DNA of 64,000 nucleotides from Nitrospira sp. (GTDB lineage: Bacteria; Nitrospirota; Nitrospiria; Nitrospirales; Nitrospiraceae): contig JACOEK010000001.1 of assembly GCA_024998595.1 (NCBI GenBank), positions 682,001 to 746,000 on the forward strand, in the 5' to 3' direction. Position numbers and translations under genes: made by a program. This document shows, one piece after another, positions 9,719-17,655 of the stretch. The number at the start of each line of letters is the position of its first letter. Position 1 is the stretch's first letter. The notes beneath the pieces were generated by a model that saw only the letters and a program-made list of their open reading frames with translations, had not been told where the DNA came from and searched no databases.

Positions 9719-10951
9719 ATGGATTGGCCTTCTGATAGCCCCCACGCTCTTCTAGACCCTCCACGCACGTCCACGGAACGAATGATCGCGAGCGACTCCG
9801 CCAGTCTCTTCGATTACTGGGATGTTCTTGTCGCACGCCGAACGCTTATCGCCAGTCTGTGTTTTGTAGCGGTAGCCGCATCACTTGCGATCTCTCTTCT
9901 GCTACCCAATATTTTCGAATCGACTGCTTCGGTGCTGCCACAGTTGGAATCGAAAGAAGGGGGTATGCTGGCGGCTCTATTGACCTCTCCTGCTGCAGGC
10001 GGCATGGCGCAAAATCTCGGCCTTGGCCTCCCGTCGATGCCCACCACGCCGACTGATGTTTTTGTCTCCATTCTGAAGTCGCGCGTCATGGCCGACGATG
10101 TCATTGCAAAATTCAATCTAATGGATCGATATCGCGAAAAAACGATGGTGGACACACGAAAAGAGCTTGAAGACCATCTTCGGATCACTGTGACCAAAGA
10201 GAAAGTGATCAAAGTCGCGGTAGAGGATATCGATCCCCAAATCGCCGCAGATATGGCGAATTTTTACGTCGCCAATCTCGATCGAGTGAACCGTACGGTG
10301 ACGGTGAGTAAGGCCGGGCAGAATCGCGCGTTCATCGAGCGGAGGCTAACAGAGACTGTAGAGAGTATGGCCAAGGCGGAAGAGGCACTGCGTGACTTTC
10401 AAACGAAGAATAAGACGGTAGCCGTTGAGGCGCAAGCCAAGGTCATGATTGAGGCGGCTGCGATCCTGCAGGGACAAATCACAGCTCAAGAAGTTCAGCT
10501 TCAGGTCATGGGGAGCTATCTGTCGCCAGATAATCCTGATCTCGCGCGCATTCGTTCGAACGTTGAAGAGTTGAAAAAACAGTTAACCATCATGGGTTCA
10601 GGAAAAGACGGGAAGGGAATGGTGCTGGGAGATCGCCTTCACCCGGCTATGACTAATGTGCCGGATCTCGCTCTGCAATTTGGCCGACTCTTCCGGCAGG
10701 TGAAAGTGCAGGAAACGCTCTTTACGCTACTCACTTCGCAGCATGAACAGGCGAAGATTGCGGAAGCTCGTGATACACCCACAGTGCAAGTGTTGGATCC
10801 GGCTGTGCCGGCAGATAAACGAAGTCGTCCTCGCCTGCTGCTCAATCTCGCTGTCGCGTGCGTATTATCGATCGTGGTGGGAGTGTTTTTGGCCTTCTTC
10901 CTGGACTACCGCACGCGTGTCCGTCAGATTCCAGCGACGGCGGGAAATTGA
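9719..10951 (+). CDS. Wzz/chain-length determinant family protein (polysaccharide co-polymerase)
   Basis: A 410-residue inner-membrane protein with two transmembrane helices, near residues 38-60 and 370-392, enclosing a large periplasmic part with long helices. The segment LL-P-IFESTASVLPQ after the first helix and the VLDPAVPADKRSRPR motif before the second are typical of Wzz/GNVR proteins; the latter holds the Pro-rich element of the second membrane helix. No C-terminal tyrosine kinase domain is attached, so it is a PCP-1/PCP-2b type. It should set polymer length together with the upstream export protein. The gene closes the exopolysaccharide block; a ~100-base gap precedes hpnH. Confidence 0.88.
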   Translation: MDWPSDSPHALLDPPRTSTERMIASDSASLFDYWDVLVARRTLIASLCFVAVAASLAISLLLPNIFESTASVLPQLESKEGGMLAALLTSPAAGGMAQNLGLGLPSMPTTPTDVFVSILKSRVMADDVIAKFNLMDRYREKTMVDTRKELEDHLRITVTKEKVIKVAVEDIDPQIAADMANFYVANLDRVNRTVTVSKAGQNRAFIERRLTETVESMAKAEEALRDFQTKNKTVAVEAQAKVMIEAAAILQGQITAQEVQLQVMGSYLSPDNPDLARIRSNVEELKKQLTIMGSGKDGKGMVLGDRLHPAMTNVPDLALQFGRLFRQVKVQETLFTLLTSQHEQAKIAEARDTPTVQVLDPAVPADKRSRPRLLLNLAVACVLSIVVGVFLAFFLDYRTRVRQIPATAGN

Positions 10952-11054
10952 CGATTTTTCAATCGCAATGGTAGAATCCGCGCGATTCCTCTGCTAGAAG
11001 GCCGGAAGTCTCAGTCGTTACTCACATTCACATTTACCAGAATAGGAGAACGGG

Positions 11055-12071
11055 ATGGCTGTTCCAGTCTCCCAGATGTATACAGTGACCAAGTACGTGT
11101 TGACCCAGAAGCTTCGGGGGGTCAAACGGTATCCGCTCGTGCTCATGCTCGAGCCATTGTTTCGTTGCAATCTCGCCTGCGCGGGCTGCGGGAAGATTCA
11201 GTATCCGGATCATGTGCTGGATAAGCGGTTGACTCCGGCGCAATGTTGGGCGGCAGCAGACGAGTGCGCGGCGCCCATCATCAGTATTCCCGGCGGTGAG
11301 CCGCTGATTCATCCCGAGATGGCGGAAATCGTACGCGGTCTGGTCGAACGGAAAAAGTACGTCTATCTCTGCACGAATGCCATTTTGATGGAGCGGAAGC
11401 TCGATGAGTATCCGGCGTCGAAGTTTCTGACGTTCAGCGTGCACATGGACGGTCTACGGGATGAGCACGATCTGGCGGTCTGTCGCGACGGGGTCTACGA
11501 CGTGGCCGTGAAGGCCATCAAGGCGGCGCTGAAGCGGGGCCATCGGGTCACGACCAATACGACGTTGTTCGACGACGCGAATCCGGAACGTGTCCGGAAA
11601 TTTTTCGATGAGATGATGGGGCTGGGCGTCGAAGGCATGATGATCTCGCCTGGGTACAGCTATCAAAAAGCCCCGGATCAACAGCATTTTCTGAAGCGCA
11701 GCCGCACCACCGAACTGTTTTCGAAGATCCTCGGGAATCGGAAGCGCGGGTGGCAGTTCAACCAGTCCCCCTTGTTCCTGGAGTTCCTCATGGGCAAGCG
11801 TGAGTACCAGTGTACGCCCTGGGGGAATCCCACGTATAACGTGTTTGGGTGGCAACGCCCCTGTTATTTGCTGCAAGAGGGATATGCCTCTAGTTTTCGA
11901 GAGCTCATGGAGAAGACCGATTGGGATGCCTACGGTACCGGTCGCAATGAAAAATGCGCGGATTGCATGGTGCATTGCGGGTATGAGGCTTCGGCGGTGG
12001 AGGATACCTTCGGGTCCTTGTCCGGCTTCACGAAGACCGTCAAGATCACCCTCATGCCGAACGCGCGATAG
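11055..12071 (+). CDS. hpnH: Adenosyl-hopene transferase HpnH (radical SAM)
   Basis: A 338-residue radical SAM enzyme that in known bacteria joins the 5'-deoxyadenosyl group of SAM to diploptene, the first step in making extended hopanoids. The [4Fe-4S] motif is at Cys38, Cys42 and Cys45 (CNLACAGC). The start AVPVSQMYTVTKYVLTQKL, the IPGGEPLIHPE segment and further cysteines near the C-terminus (KCADCMVHCGYE) match HpnH. GGAGAACGGG stands upstream of ATG 11055. Other hopanoid genes are not in the window, so the gene stands alone here. It is followed by a strong hairpin that probably ends its transcript. Membrane hopanoids are known from Nitrospira-like bacteria, which fits the rest of the window. 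Confidence 0.95.
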   Translation: MAVPVSQMYTVTKYVLTQKLRGVKRYPLVLMLEPLFRCNLACAGCGKIQYPDHVLDKRLTPAQCWAAADECAAPIISIPGGEPLIHPEMAEIVRGLVERKKYVYLCTNAILMERKLDEYPASKFLTFSVHMDGLRDEHDLAVCRDGVYDVAVKAIKAALKRGHRVTTNTTLFDDANPERVRKFFDEMMGLGVEGMMISPGYSYQKAPDQQHFLKRSRTTELFSKILGNRKRGWQFNQSPLFLEFLMGKREYQCTPWGNPTYNVFGWQRPCYLLQEGYASSFRELMEKTDWDAYGTGRNEKCADCMVHCGYEASAVEDTFGSLSGFTKTVKITLMPNAR

Positions 12072-12098
12072 CCGGTATCCATCGATATGGTGGTCGCC

Positions 12099-12137
12099 AG
12101 GGTGAAGCGTTCGGTCGCAAGCCGGCCGAATGCTTCA
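12099..12137 (+). terminator. Likely transcription terminator after hpnH
   Basis: An inverted repeat with arms GGTGAAGC-G-TTCGG and CCGAA-T-GCTTCACC, with a loop of about 11 bases, begins 27 bases after the hpnH stop. It is followed by CACCCTTTC, a weak T-containing tail. It could also work in the other direction. Confidence 0.6.
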
Positions 12138-12166
12138 CCGTCACCCTTTCATAATATGAGAACACT

Positions 12167-12556
12167 ATGACTGACGCGAAGTACCACGCGCCGGAGACCG
12201 GCAGCCTTGAAGGCCGGGTCTTTCGGCCGACATCCCCCAGTGAACTGAGCGAAGCGATTGAGCTGGCCTTTGATTACCGAGGCGATATCACCGTTGAGCT
12301 GAAATCCGGAGGCCAGGTCACCGGGTATCTCTTCAACCGAAGCGCGACAGGGGATCAGCCGAGTATCGAGGTGTTCCCTTCCACCGGCAGCGGCACTATG
12401 ACCATCCCTTATTCGGAGGTGCTGACGATTGCCTTTACGGGAGAAGATACGGCTACCGGAAAATCCTGGGAGGCCTGGATTAGCAAGAAGGAATCGGAAC
12501 GACAGAAGGACATCGATCGCGTGGCTGCGGAAGCCAAATCGCGTGGCCATCTCTGA
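12167..12556 (+). CDS. Conserved-looking hypothetical protein, Sm/SH3-like
   Basis: A 129-residue soluble protein without signal peptide or membrane segment. The middle part (residues ~40-100) alternates short strands in a pattern like an SH3 or Sm-type barrel: DITVELKSGGQVTGYLF, IEVFPSTGSGTMTIPY, VLTIAFTGEDTA. The C-terminus is a charged helix rich in Lys/Glu/Arg. I do not recognise a named family and no catalytic residues stand out. A fold of this kind could bind RNA or a small ligand, but that is a guess. It lies between the hpnH terminator and a gene gap of ~165 bases, so it may be its own transcription unit. Confidence 0.7.
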   Translation: MTDAKYHAPETGSLEGRVFRPTSPSELSEAIELAFDYRGDITVELKSGGQVTGYLFNRSATGDQPSIEVFPSTGSGTMTIPYSEVLTIAFTGEDTATGKSWEAWISKKESERQKDIDRVAAEAKSRGHL

Positions 12557-12723
12557 ACGTGCGTGTTGCTGATCCGTTACTCATTTCTCATGGCGTGCCG
12601 TCGGTGTTCTCCCCTTCGTCCATCCCTGCAAATTTCTCCTCGCACGGCCGCAATTTCCCATGCGTATTTCCTCGTTGATCCCTCCGTTTGACTCCAGCCA
12701 TTTGTTGACAAAGAGGGGGGGCT

Positions 12724-13380
12724 ATGCTAGAAGAGTCGGCCTCAAATTTGGGTCGAGTCCGTGTCGAGGAAGCCTCTCATAATCAGGCTATGGGCGGGAT
12801 GTTTGTGAGGCCGAAAACCAGTCCGGCACGGGTCAAATGTATGCAAGGGCGGAGAGCGATTAGTAGGAAAACCGCCTGGCATGTCGTACTTGTTTGGAGC
12901 GTGATCGCGACGCTGTTTGTGCCGTCGATCTTGTTCGCGAGTCATGCCGCCGACCATCGATTTACTGTCGAAGGGTTTGTGTGCGGCAAAGACGGTCGGC
13001 CTGCCGTCAATGTTGAGGTGCTGGTCAAGGATACGCGAATCACAGTTGGCCAGACTGTGACGACTGATGGTGACGGGTATTACAAAGTCACCCTGCATCT
13101 TCATAATGACAACGTAGGCGACCCGCTGTTGGTCGAGGCCGGCGGGGAGCAAAAGAATTTTAAGATCCAGTTCGACCCGAACGATCTGGAGACGGAACGT
13201 AAGCTTCGAGTCGATTTCGGAAGTGGGTGCGAGCGCGACCTTGGTCCTCCGCAGTGGTTGTTGTACGGGCTGGGAATCGCGGCTGTTGCTATTGTGGGAT
13301 GGATTGGGCTAAAGATCTCCCGCAAGCGGATGCGAGAAGAGCAACGGCGAAAGAAGGGACAGGGTAAGCGGCAGAAATAG
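12724..13380 (+). CDS. Membrane-anchored protein with carboxypeptidase-regulatory-like (CnaB/transthyretin-like) domain
   Basis: A 218-residue protein. After a basic N-terminus there is a hydrophobic signal or anchor (VVLVWSVIATLFVPSILFA, ~residues 57-75), then a single beta-sandwich domain of the carboxypeptidase regulatory-like type (FTVEGFVCGKDGRPAVNVEV, then TTDGDGYYKVTL), and a C-terminal membrane helix with a Lys/Arg-rich tail. Such a domain usually works in binding or stabilising, not in catalysis. ATG 12724 has AAGAGG upstream; ATG 12790 or 12841 would give a signal peptide nearer the start and are possible. It lies just upstream of the respiratory cluster on the same strand, ~210 bases away, and might serve the assembly of that complex; this is inference. 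Confidence 0.75.
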   Translation: MLEESASNLGRVRVEEASHNQAMGGMFVRPKTSPARVKCMQGRRAISRKTAWHVVLVWSVIATLFVPSILFASHAADHRFTVEGFVCGKDGRPAVNVEVLVKDTRITVGQTVTTDGDGYYKVTLHLHNDNVGDPLLVEAGGEQKNFKIQFDPNDLETERKLRVDFGSGCERDLGPPQWLLYGLGIAAVAIVGWIGLKISRKRMREEQRRKKGQGKRQK

Positions 13381-13591
13381 GGCACGGTCCGTGGGGCATT
13401 GTTCCTCGCCGGATCGAATAGTAAGAAGTAGGCGGGGAAGTCCAAACGTGACCTCGTTGTATTGTGAGTCTTGACGCTTTTGCTGTGGCTGCTCGTTGCG
13501 CCGCAGGGAAGCGTCTTTTTTTTCTGTCGATGGTAATGGGTGTTCGCGCGTGAAAAGGCGCGGGCATGAAGAAAGGAGCGGGAACATTTTT

Positions 13592-14095
13592 ATGAAACAC
13601 GCAGGCATGAAGAGATTGGTTCTGATGGTCGGCATTCTTGGTTTTGGTTTTGGTGTCGTCGGGTGCGGTGGCGGTGAAGGCGGGGGCGAAGGCCCGGTTG
13701 TTCCGCCGCCCCCTGCTCCCGCGGAATATGCCGATAAGCATATGCCTGCCGGTTGGTGGACGGATCCGAAGATTGTGGAAGAGGGTAAGGAGTTGTACAT
13801 CGGCGGCAAGAACCCTGACGTCAACTGTGCCAGCTGCCACGGTAAGGATGGCAAGCCGGTCAAGGCGGGGGCACGTGACTTCCGCAATGGCGATCGTATG
13901 AAGATGTATTCGGATTCAGTCTGGTTCTGGCGCATCTCCGAGGGCGTGCCGAATACGAAAATGAAGCCGTGGAAGAGCAAGTTGTCGGAAGAAGATCGCT
14001 GGAAGATCCTGGCGTTCGAGCGCTCGTTCGGGTTGTCCGGCAAGGGCTGGGATGCCAATAAGAAGGATTGGGTTCCTGCTGACCAGGTGAAATAG
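13592..14095 (+). CDS. Mono-haem c-type cytochrome lipoprotein
   Basis: A 167-residue protein with a lipoprotein signal (GFGFGVVGC, lipobox VVGC) and a Gly/Pro-rich linker, then a class I-like cytochrome c domain with one haem site C79-A-S-C-H. Downstream, FWRISEG and PWKSKLSEEDRWKI match the same segments in the cytochrome at 22432-23157, so the two are likely paralogues. It should sit on the periplasmic face of a membrane. AGGAG precedes ATG 13592, and ATG 13607 is also possible. It is the first gene of the respiratory cluster and may be the soluble-face electron donor or acceptor of the complex. Confidence 0.88.
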   Translation: MKHAGMKRLVLMVGILGFGFGVVGCGGGEGGGEGPVVPPPPAPAEYADKHMPAGWWTDPKIVEEGKELYIGGKNPDVNCASCHGKDGKPVKAGARDFRNGDRMKMYSDSVWFWRISEGVPNTKMKPWKSKLSEEDRWKILAFERSFGLSGKGWDANKKDWVPADQVK

Positions 14096-14160
14096 TTCGC
14101 GTCTGGTTTGATTCGAGTCATGGGTCAATCGGTTGGAATGAGGAGGAGCGGCGAGACATC

Positions 14161-15864
14161 ATGAAAATCTGGCAGCGCTGTTTATTGGTTATGTTCGCGC
14201 TAGTGGCGATATTGGGAGGGGTGGCATATGCCCAGGCTCCCAGTGCGCCCCCCGTGGAGTTCCCTTATACGGGAAATCGCACGGCGGTATGGATCGTCGC
14301 TCAACTCCACATTCTCTTTGCGGGATTTATTTTGGGCGCTCCGATTTTCGTCGTCATTTCGGAGTGGCTGGGATATCGCAAGCAGGATCCTCGTTATGAC
14401 CGGCTGGCCAAAGAGGTGACGAAGGTTACGGTCATCCTCTACAGCATGACCGCCTTGACGGGCGGCCTGTTCATCTTTGTGTTGCTTGCTACCTATCCGC
14501 AGTTTACGACCTGGTTGATCAATCACTTCTTCCTGATTTTCGCCGTCGTCTATCCGCTCTTGTTTATTGGCGAAACGATCGTCCTCTACATGTACTTTTA
14601 TACATGGGATGCCTGGAAGGGTGAAAAGAAGGGCCGTCACATTGCGTTAGGGGTGCTGCTGAATCTCATCGGCTCCATTACGCTGTTTGTGATCGACGCG
14701 CCGACCTCTTTCATGAACACTCCGGTTCGGGCGGAAGGTATTTCCCCGGCTGAGTTTTTGGCAACCGCCACACTGTGGGACAAGGTATTCAATTACAGCT
14801 GGATGCCGCTCAATTTGCATCGCCTCGTAGGGAACGTGACCTTCGGTGGCTTTGTGGCGGGACTCATTGCCGCTTACATGTTCATGGGATCGAAGAAGGA
14901 AGAGGATCGCGCCTATTATGATTGGATGGGCTTTGTCGGCAACATGATCGGCGTGGGCGCGTTGTTGTTCCTGCCGTTTATGGGCTATTTGCTGGCCTAC
15001 GAGCTGTGCGACTACGACGCGTCAATCTGTCCGTACATGATGGCCGACCAGTTGTCGATGTTCTTCGAAATGCAAGGCGCCATGATCGGTCTCATCTTCC
15101 TGGCCAGTAATTATTATATCTGGCTGAGCATGAAGCGTATCGAGGGCGTTGAGCGGGTTCGCATGACTGTGGTGGCGCCGATCGTCATGGTCTTGCTGCC
15201 GATCGTCATGACGAAGGTTCTGACGGACTATCCCGTGCCGGATCCCACATCGATGGCCTTCCTTCTCCCCCTTCTATTGGCACCGGTTGTCCTGGGGCGC
15301 TTCATTCCGCTGACGGTGTCGTCCAGTACGGTCATCAAGATTGGTTTCTTGATGGTCGTCGTGGGCAATGCGATATGGATGACGCCGCACGGTTTTGTAC
15401 CGACTGGCGCAAAGTTGGTGGCGGAATTGGAGTTGCCGTCCGATTGGAACTTCCTGGCGCTCATGCCGGCGAAAAACTCCGCGGCATTCACCTTGGTATT
15501 CGTGACCGTCGTAAACTATGTCATTTATAACCGGGCGGTTTCGCAGGGAACCATTGTCTGGGGCAAGATCGACTTTGCGTCGCAATTCGTCCTGGTGTTC
15601 CTCGCATTTAGCGCGATTTGGACGATGGGCCTGATGGGCGCCGTACGCTCCCTCTTGCGGAAGTACTTCCACACCTACAACCTGTTGCCGGACTTCACGG
15701 CGGAATCTTTTACGCCGACGCTGTCCTATTCAGCCTGGTGGATCACCGGCATTACCATTGTGTTTTATGCAGTCGTCAGCTTCGCTATCATCGTGACGTT
15801 GCGCCCGAACGATTCCAAGGGCCATGCGCACGAAGGAAGCCCGGTTCCGGCAGGGGCCAAATAG
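14161..15864 (+). CDS. Cytochrome bd-like oxidase subunit I (CydA-like), paralogue 1
   Basis: A 567-residue polytopic membrane protein with a signal-like first helix and about 13 further membrane segments. CydA-like features are visible: His50 in VAQLHILFAG (place of the haem b595 ligand), Glu138 in LFIGETIVLYMYFYTW (place of the conserved helix-III glutamates) and His220 in NLHRLVGNV (place of a low-spin haem b ligand). A classical Q-loop is not obvious and no CydB gene is anywhere near. The gene shares its whole layout with the second copy at 19837-21717. In Nitrospira such proteins have been called bd-like oxidases. In this setting it may be a membrane haem subunit of a larger complex and not a stand-alone quinol oxidase. 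Confidence 0.88.
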   Translation: MKIWQRCLLVMFALVAILGGVAYAQAPSAPPVEFPYTGNRTAVWIVAQLHILFAGFILGAPIFVVISEWLGYRKQDPRYDRLAKEVTKVTVILYSMTALTGGLFIFVLLATYPQFTTWLINHFFLIFAVVYPLLFIGETIVLYMYFYTWDAWKGEKKGRHIALGVLLNLIGSITLFVIDAPTSFMNTPVRAEGISPAEFLATATLWDKVFNYSWMPLNLHRLVGNVTFGGFVAGLIAAYMFMGSKKEEDRAYYDWMGFVGNMIGVGALLFLPFMGYLLAYELCDYDASICPYMMADQLSMFFEMQGAMIGLIFLASNYYIWLSMKRIEGVERVRMTVVAPIVMVLLPIVMTKVLTDYPVPDPTSMAFLLPLLLAPVVLGRFIPLTVSSSTVIKIGFLMVVVGNAIWMTPHGFVPTGAKLVAELELPSDWNFLALMPAKNSAAFTLVFVTVVNYVIYNRAVSQGTIVWGKIDFASQFVLVFLAFSAIWTMGLMGAVRSLLRKYFHTYNLLPDFTAESFTPTLSYSAWWITGITIVFYAVVSFAIIVTLRPNDSKGHAHEGSPVPAGAK

Positions 15865-15904
15865 GGCGGTCACCATACTGGAAGGGCGATAAACGAGGGC
15901 ATTC

Positions 15905-16711
15905 ATGGGAAACGTTATTAAAAAATTGGTCGTGGGAATTGTAGTCGGCGGAATTCTATTCGGCGCCACCAATGCGCTGGGCTTTCCGTTTGTCTTTCAG
16001 GCGCTGTTTTTCGGGTATGCCATGCTTGGCGCCATTGTGTTTATGATTCTCGATTTTCCAACGCTCAAGCCATTCGGCGGAGTGAAGGCTGTCGGGGCCT
16101 TGCTGGTGTTCTACGCCATTCTCTCCGTTGTTTACATTGCCGGCGCCTCCATGTGGCCGCAATACGATCCGGAAGATGAAAAAGGCAAAATCGATAAGAT
16201 TCTCAAGCCAAAGCGTGAGCACTACGAAGCCGGCAAGGTAGAAGTGTTGATGCAACGGGCCAAGGCTCTCGACGAGAAGGCCAAGGAATTGACCGCCCGC
16301 TTGCAGGCATTAGGGGCGGCTCAGGCTCCGGCCGATCAAAAGGCCGGCGGTGAGAGCGCACCTACCGCTACCACGGCTGCTGCCAGTGGTGATGTGGCCA
16401 AGCTGGGTGAAGAGCAGTGGCAGCTGCAAGAGTGTTACAACTGCCACAAGTTGAACGGTGAAGGCGGAAAGAAGCGCGGTCCTGAATTGGATAACATCGG
16501 AAACCTTCTGTCGGCCGCAGAAATCGCCAGAAAGATTCTCGATCCGAAGAGTTACAAGGCGGAAGGGTTCGAGCAGGAATACGAGAAGGGCAAGATGCCT
16601 GACAAGTATAAGGACCTGATGGAGCCCAAGGATGTGGATGCGTTGGCGGTCTGGTTGGCGGGATACAAGAACGCTTCGGTGAATACTCCGAAGCCGATCA
16701 AGATGAAGTGA
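15905..16711 (+). CDS. Membrane-bound mono-haem cytochrome c
   Basis: A 268-residue protein with three N-terminal membrane segments (about residues 5-25, 27-47 and 60-80), then a Lys/Glu-rich and Ala-rich helical stalk (residues ~100-165), then a cytochrome c domain with one haem site C177-Y-N-C-H and a Met-containing segment (EKGKMPDKYKD) that can give the sixth ligand. GAGG precedes ATG 15905. It is placed between CydA-like paralogue 1 and the Rieske gene; the stop overlaps the region of the Rieske start. The membrane anchor plus stalk suggests a permanently bound electron carrier of the same complex. Confidence 0.9.
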   Translation: MGNVIKKLVVGIVVGGILFGATNALGFPFVFQALFFGYAMLGAIVFMILDFPTLKPFGGVKAVGALLVFYAILSVVYIAGASMWPQYDPEDEKGKIDKILKPKREHYEAGKVEVLMQRAKALDEKAKELTARLQALGAAQAPADQKAGGESAPTATTAAASGDVAKLGEEQWQLQECYNCHKLNGEGGKKRGPELDNIGNLLSAAEIARKILDPKSYKAEGFEQEYEKGKMPDKYKDLMEPKDVDALAVWLAGYKNASVNTPKPIKMK

Positions 16712-16713
16712 GT

Positions 16714-17655
16714 ATGATGCAGCCGAAACTCAAATCAAAAGTTCGATGTACGGACGGTGAAGTCGGGGAAGTGCGACGGGTCATTATGGACCCGCTCTCC
16801 CACGAGATCAGCCATATCGTCGTGGGTGGTGGCTACGCCGATTTGGTTGAACGCCAGGTTCCTATGGGGCAAGTCCAGAGCGTCAGTGACGAACTGGTGA
16901 CGCTTCGTGGCAGCTCAGCTGAGTTTGCCGCATTGCCTGCCTTCAAGCGCGACGAATACGTCACGACTCACGAAGTCGAAATCGCGCACCTCGAAGAACG
17001 GATCCATGTCACGCCGGGAGAAGTCTTGGTGCCGTTCCCTGAACTTGAACGGAGCGTGAAGCGCAGAACGTTTTTCGCCAACTTTACCCATGCTATCGGC
17101 TTTCTGATCGGTTTCCCGCTTGCGTTTCCGGTGCTGCGCTATCTGATGAAGCCGATGTATTCGCCCTTTGACAATGAATGGCTCAAGATCGGTAACTCCG
17201 GCAAGATCAAGCAGGACGATGTCGGCGTTCAGTTCAAATACAAGCGCAAGATCAAAGAAGCCTACATGCCGGAGCAGGAGATCGATAAGAACGTCTGGGT
17301 TCTGAAAGCGACTCCCAAGGTGCTCGAGACGATCTATCAAGGGAAGGATATGGAATTCCGGGACTCGGCTGGAAAACATATCTGGACCAACAAAAAGGAC
17401 GTCCCGTTTATTGCCTATTCAGGCAAGTGCCCGCACCTGGGATGTGGGTTCAAATGGCGGACGCACAAAACGCTCGGTCAGGTCTTTTTGTGCCCCTGCC
17501 ACCTGAGCATTTACGACGCCGCGGGCAAGGTCCTGGATGGACCGGCTCCGCGACCGTTGGACCCCCTCCCGATCAAGGTTACGGCAACGGGTGAAATCAC
17601 CATTATCGATATGGAATTCAAAGCGGGCACCAAGGCCCAGGTTCGGATTGTCTAA
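16714..17655 (+). CDS. Rieske iron-sulfur protein with N-terminal PRC-barrel-like domain
   Basis: A 313-residue protein in three parts. Residues 1-100 look like a PRC-barrel (KVRCTDGEVGEVRRVIMDP, then ISHIVVGGGYADLVERQVPM). A membrane helix follows (HAIGFLIGFPLAFPVLRYL). The C-terminal Rieske domain carries motif 1, C239-P-H241-L-G-C244, and motif 2, C260-P-C262-H263, so both cluster ligand pairs and both disulfide cysteines are present, as in high-potential bc-type Rieske proteins. It would accept electrons from quinol at the Qo site of the cytochrome b encoded next; its stop TAA overlaps that gene's ATG by one base. GTG 16708 and ATG 16717 are alternative starts. The PRC-type N-terminus is unusual for a bc-complex Rieske protein. 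Confidence 0.93.
   Translation: MMQPKLKSKVRCTDGEVGEVRRVIMDPLSHEISHIVVGGGYADLVERQVPMGQVQSVSDELVTLRGSSAEFAALPAFKRDEYVTTHEVEIAHLEERIHVTPGEVLVPFPELERSVKRRTFFANFTHAIGFLIGFPLAFPVLRYLMKPMYSPFDNEWLKIGNSGKIKQDDVGVQFKYKRKIKEAYMPEQEIDKNVWVLKATPKVLETIYQGKDMEFRDSAGKHIWTNKKDVPFIAYSGKCPHLGCGFKWRTHKTLGQVFLCPCHLSIYDAAGKVLDGPAPRPLDPLPIKVTATGEITIIDMEFKAGTKAQVRIV

Noticed and set aside
12705..12728. Sigma-70 promoter TTGACA ... TATGCT before the 12724 gene
   Set aside because: The spacing between the boxes is only 12 bases and the second box overlaps the start codon.
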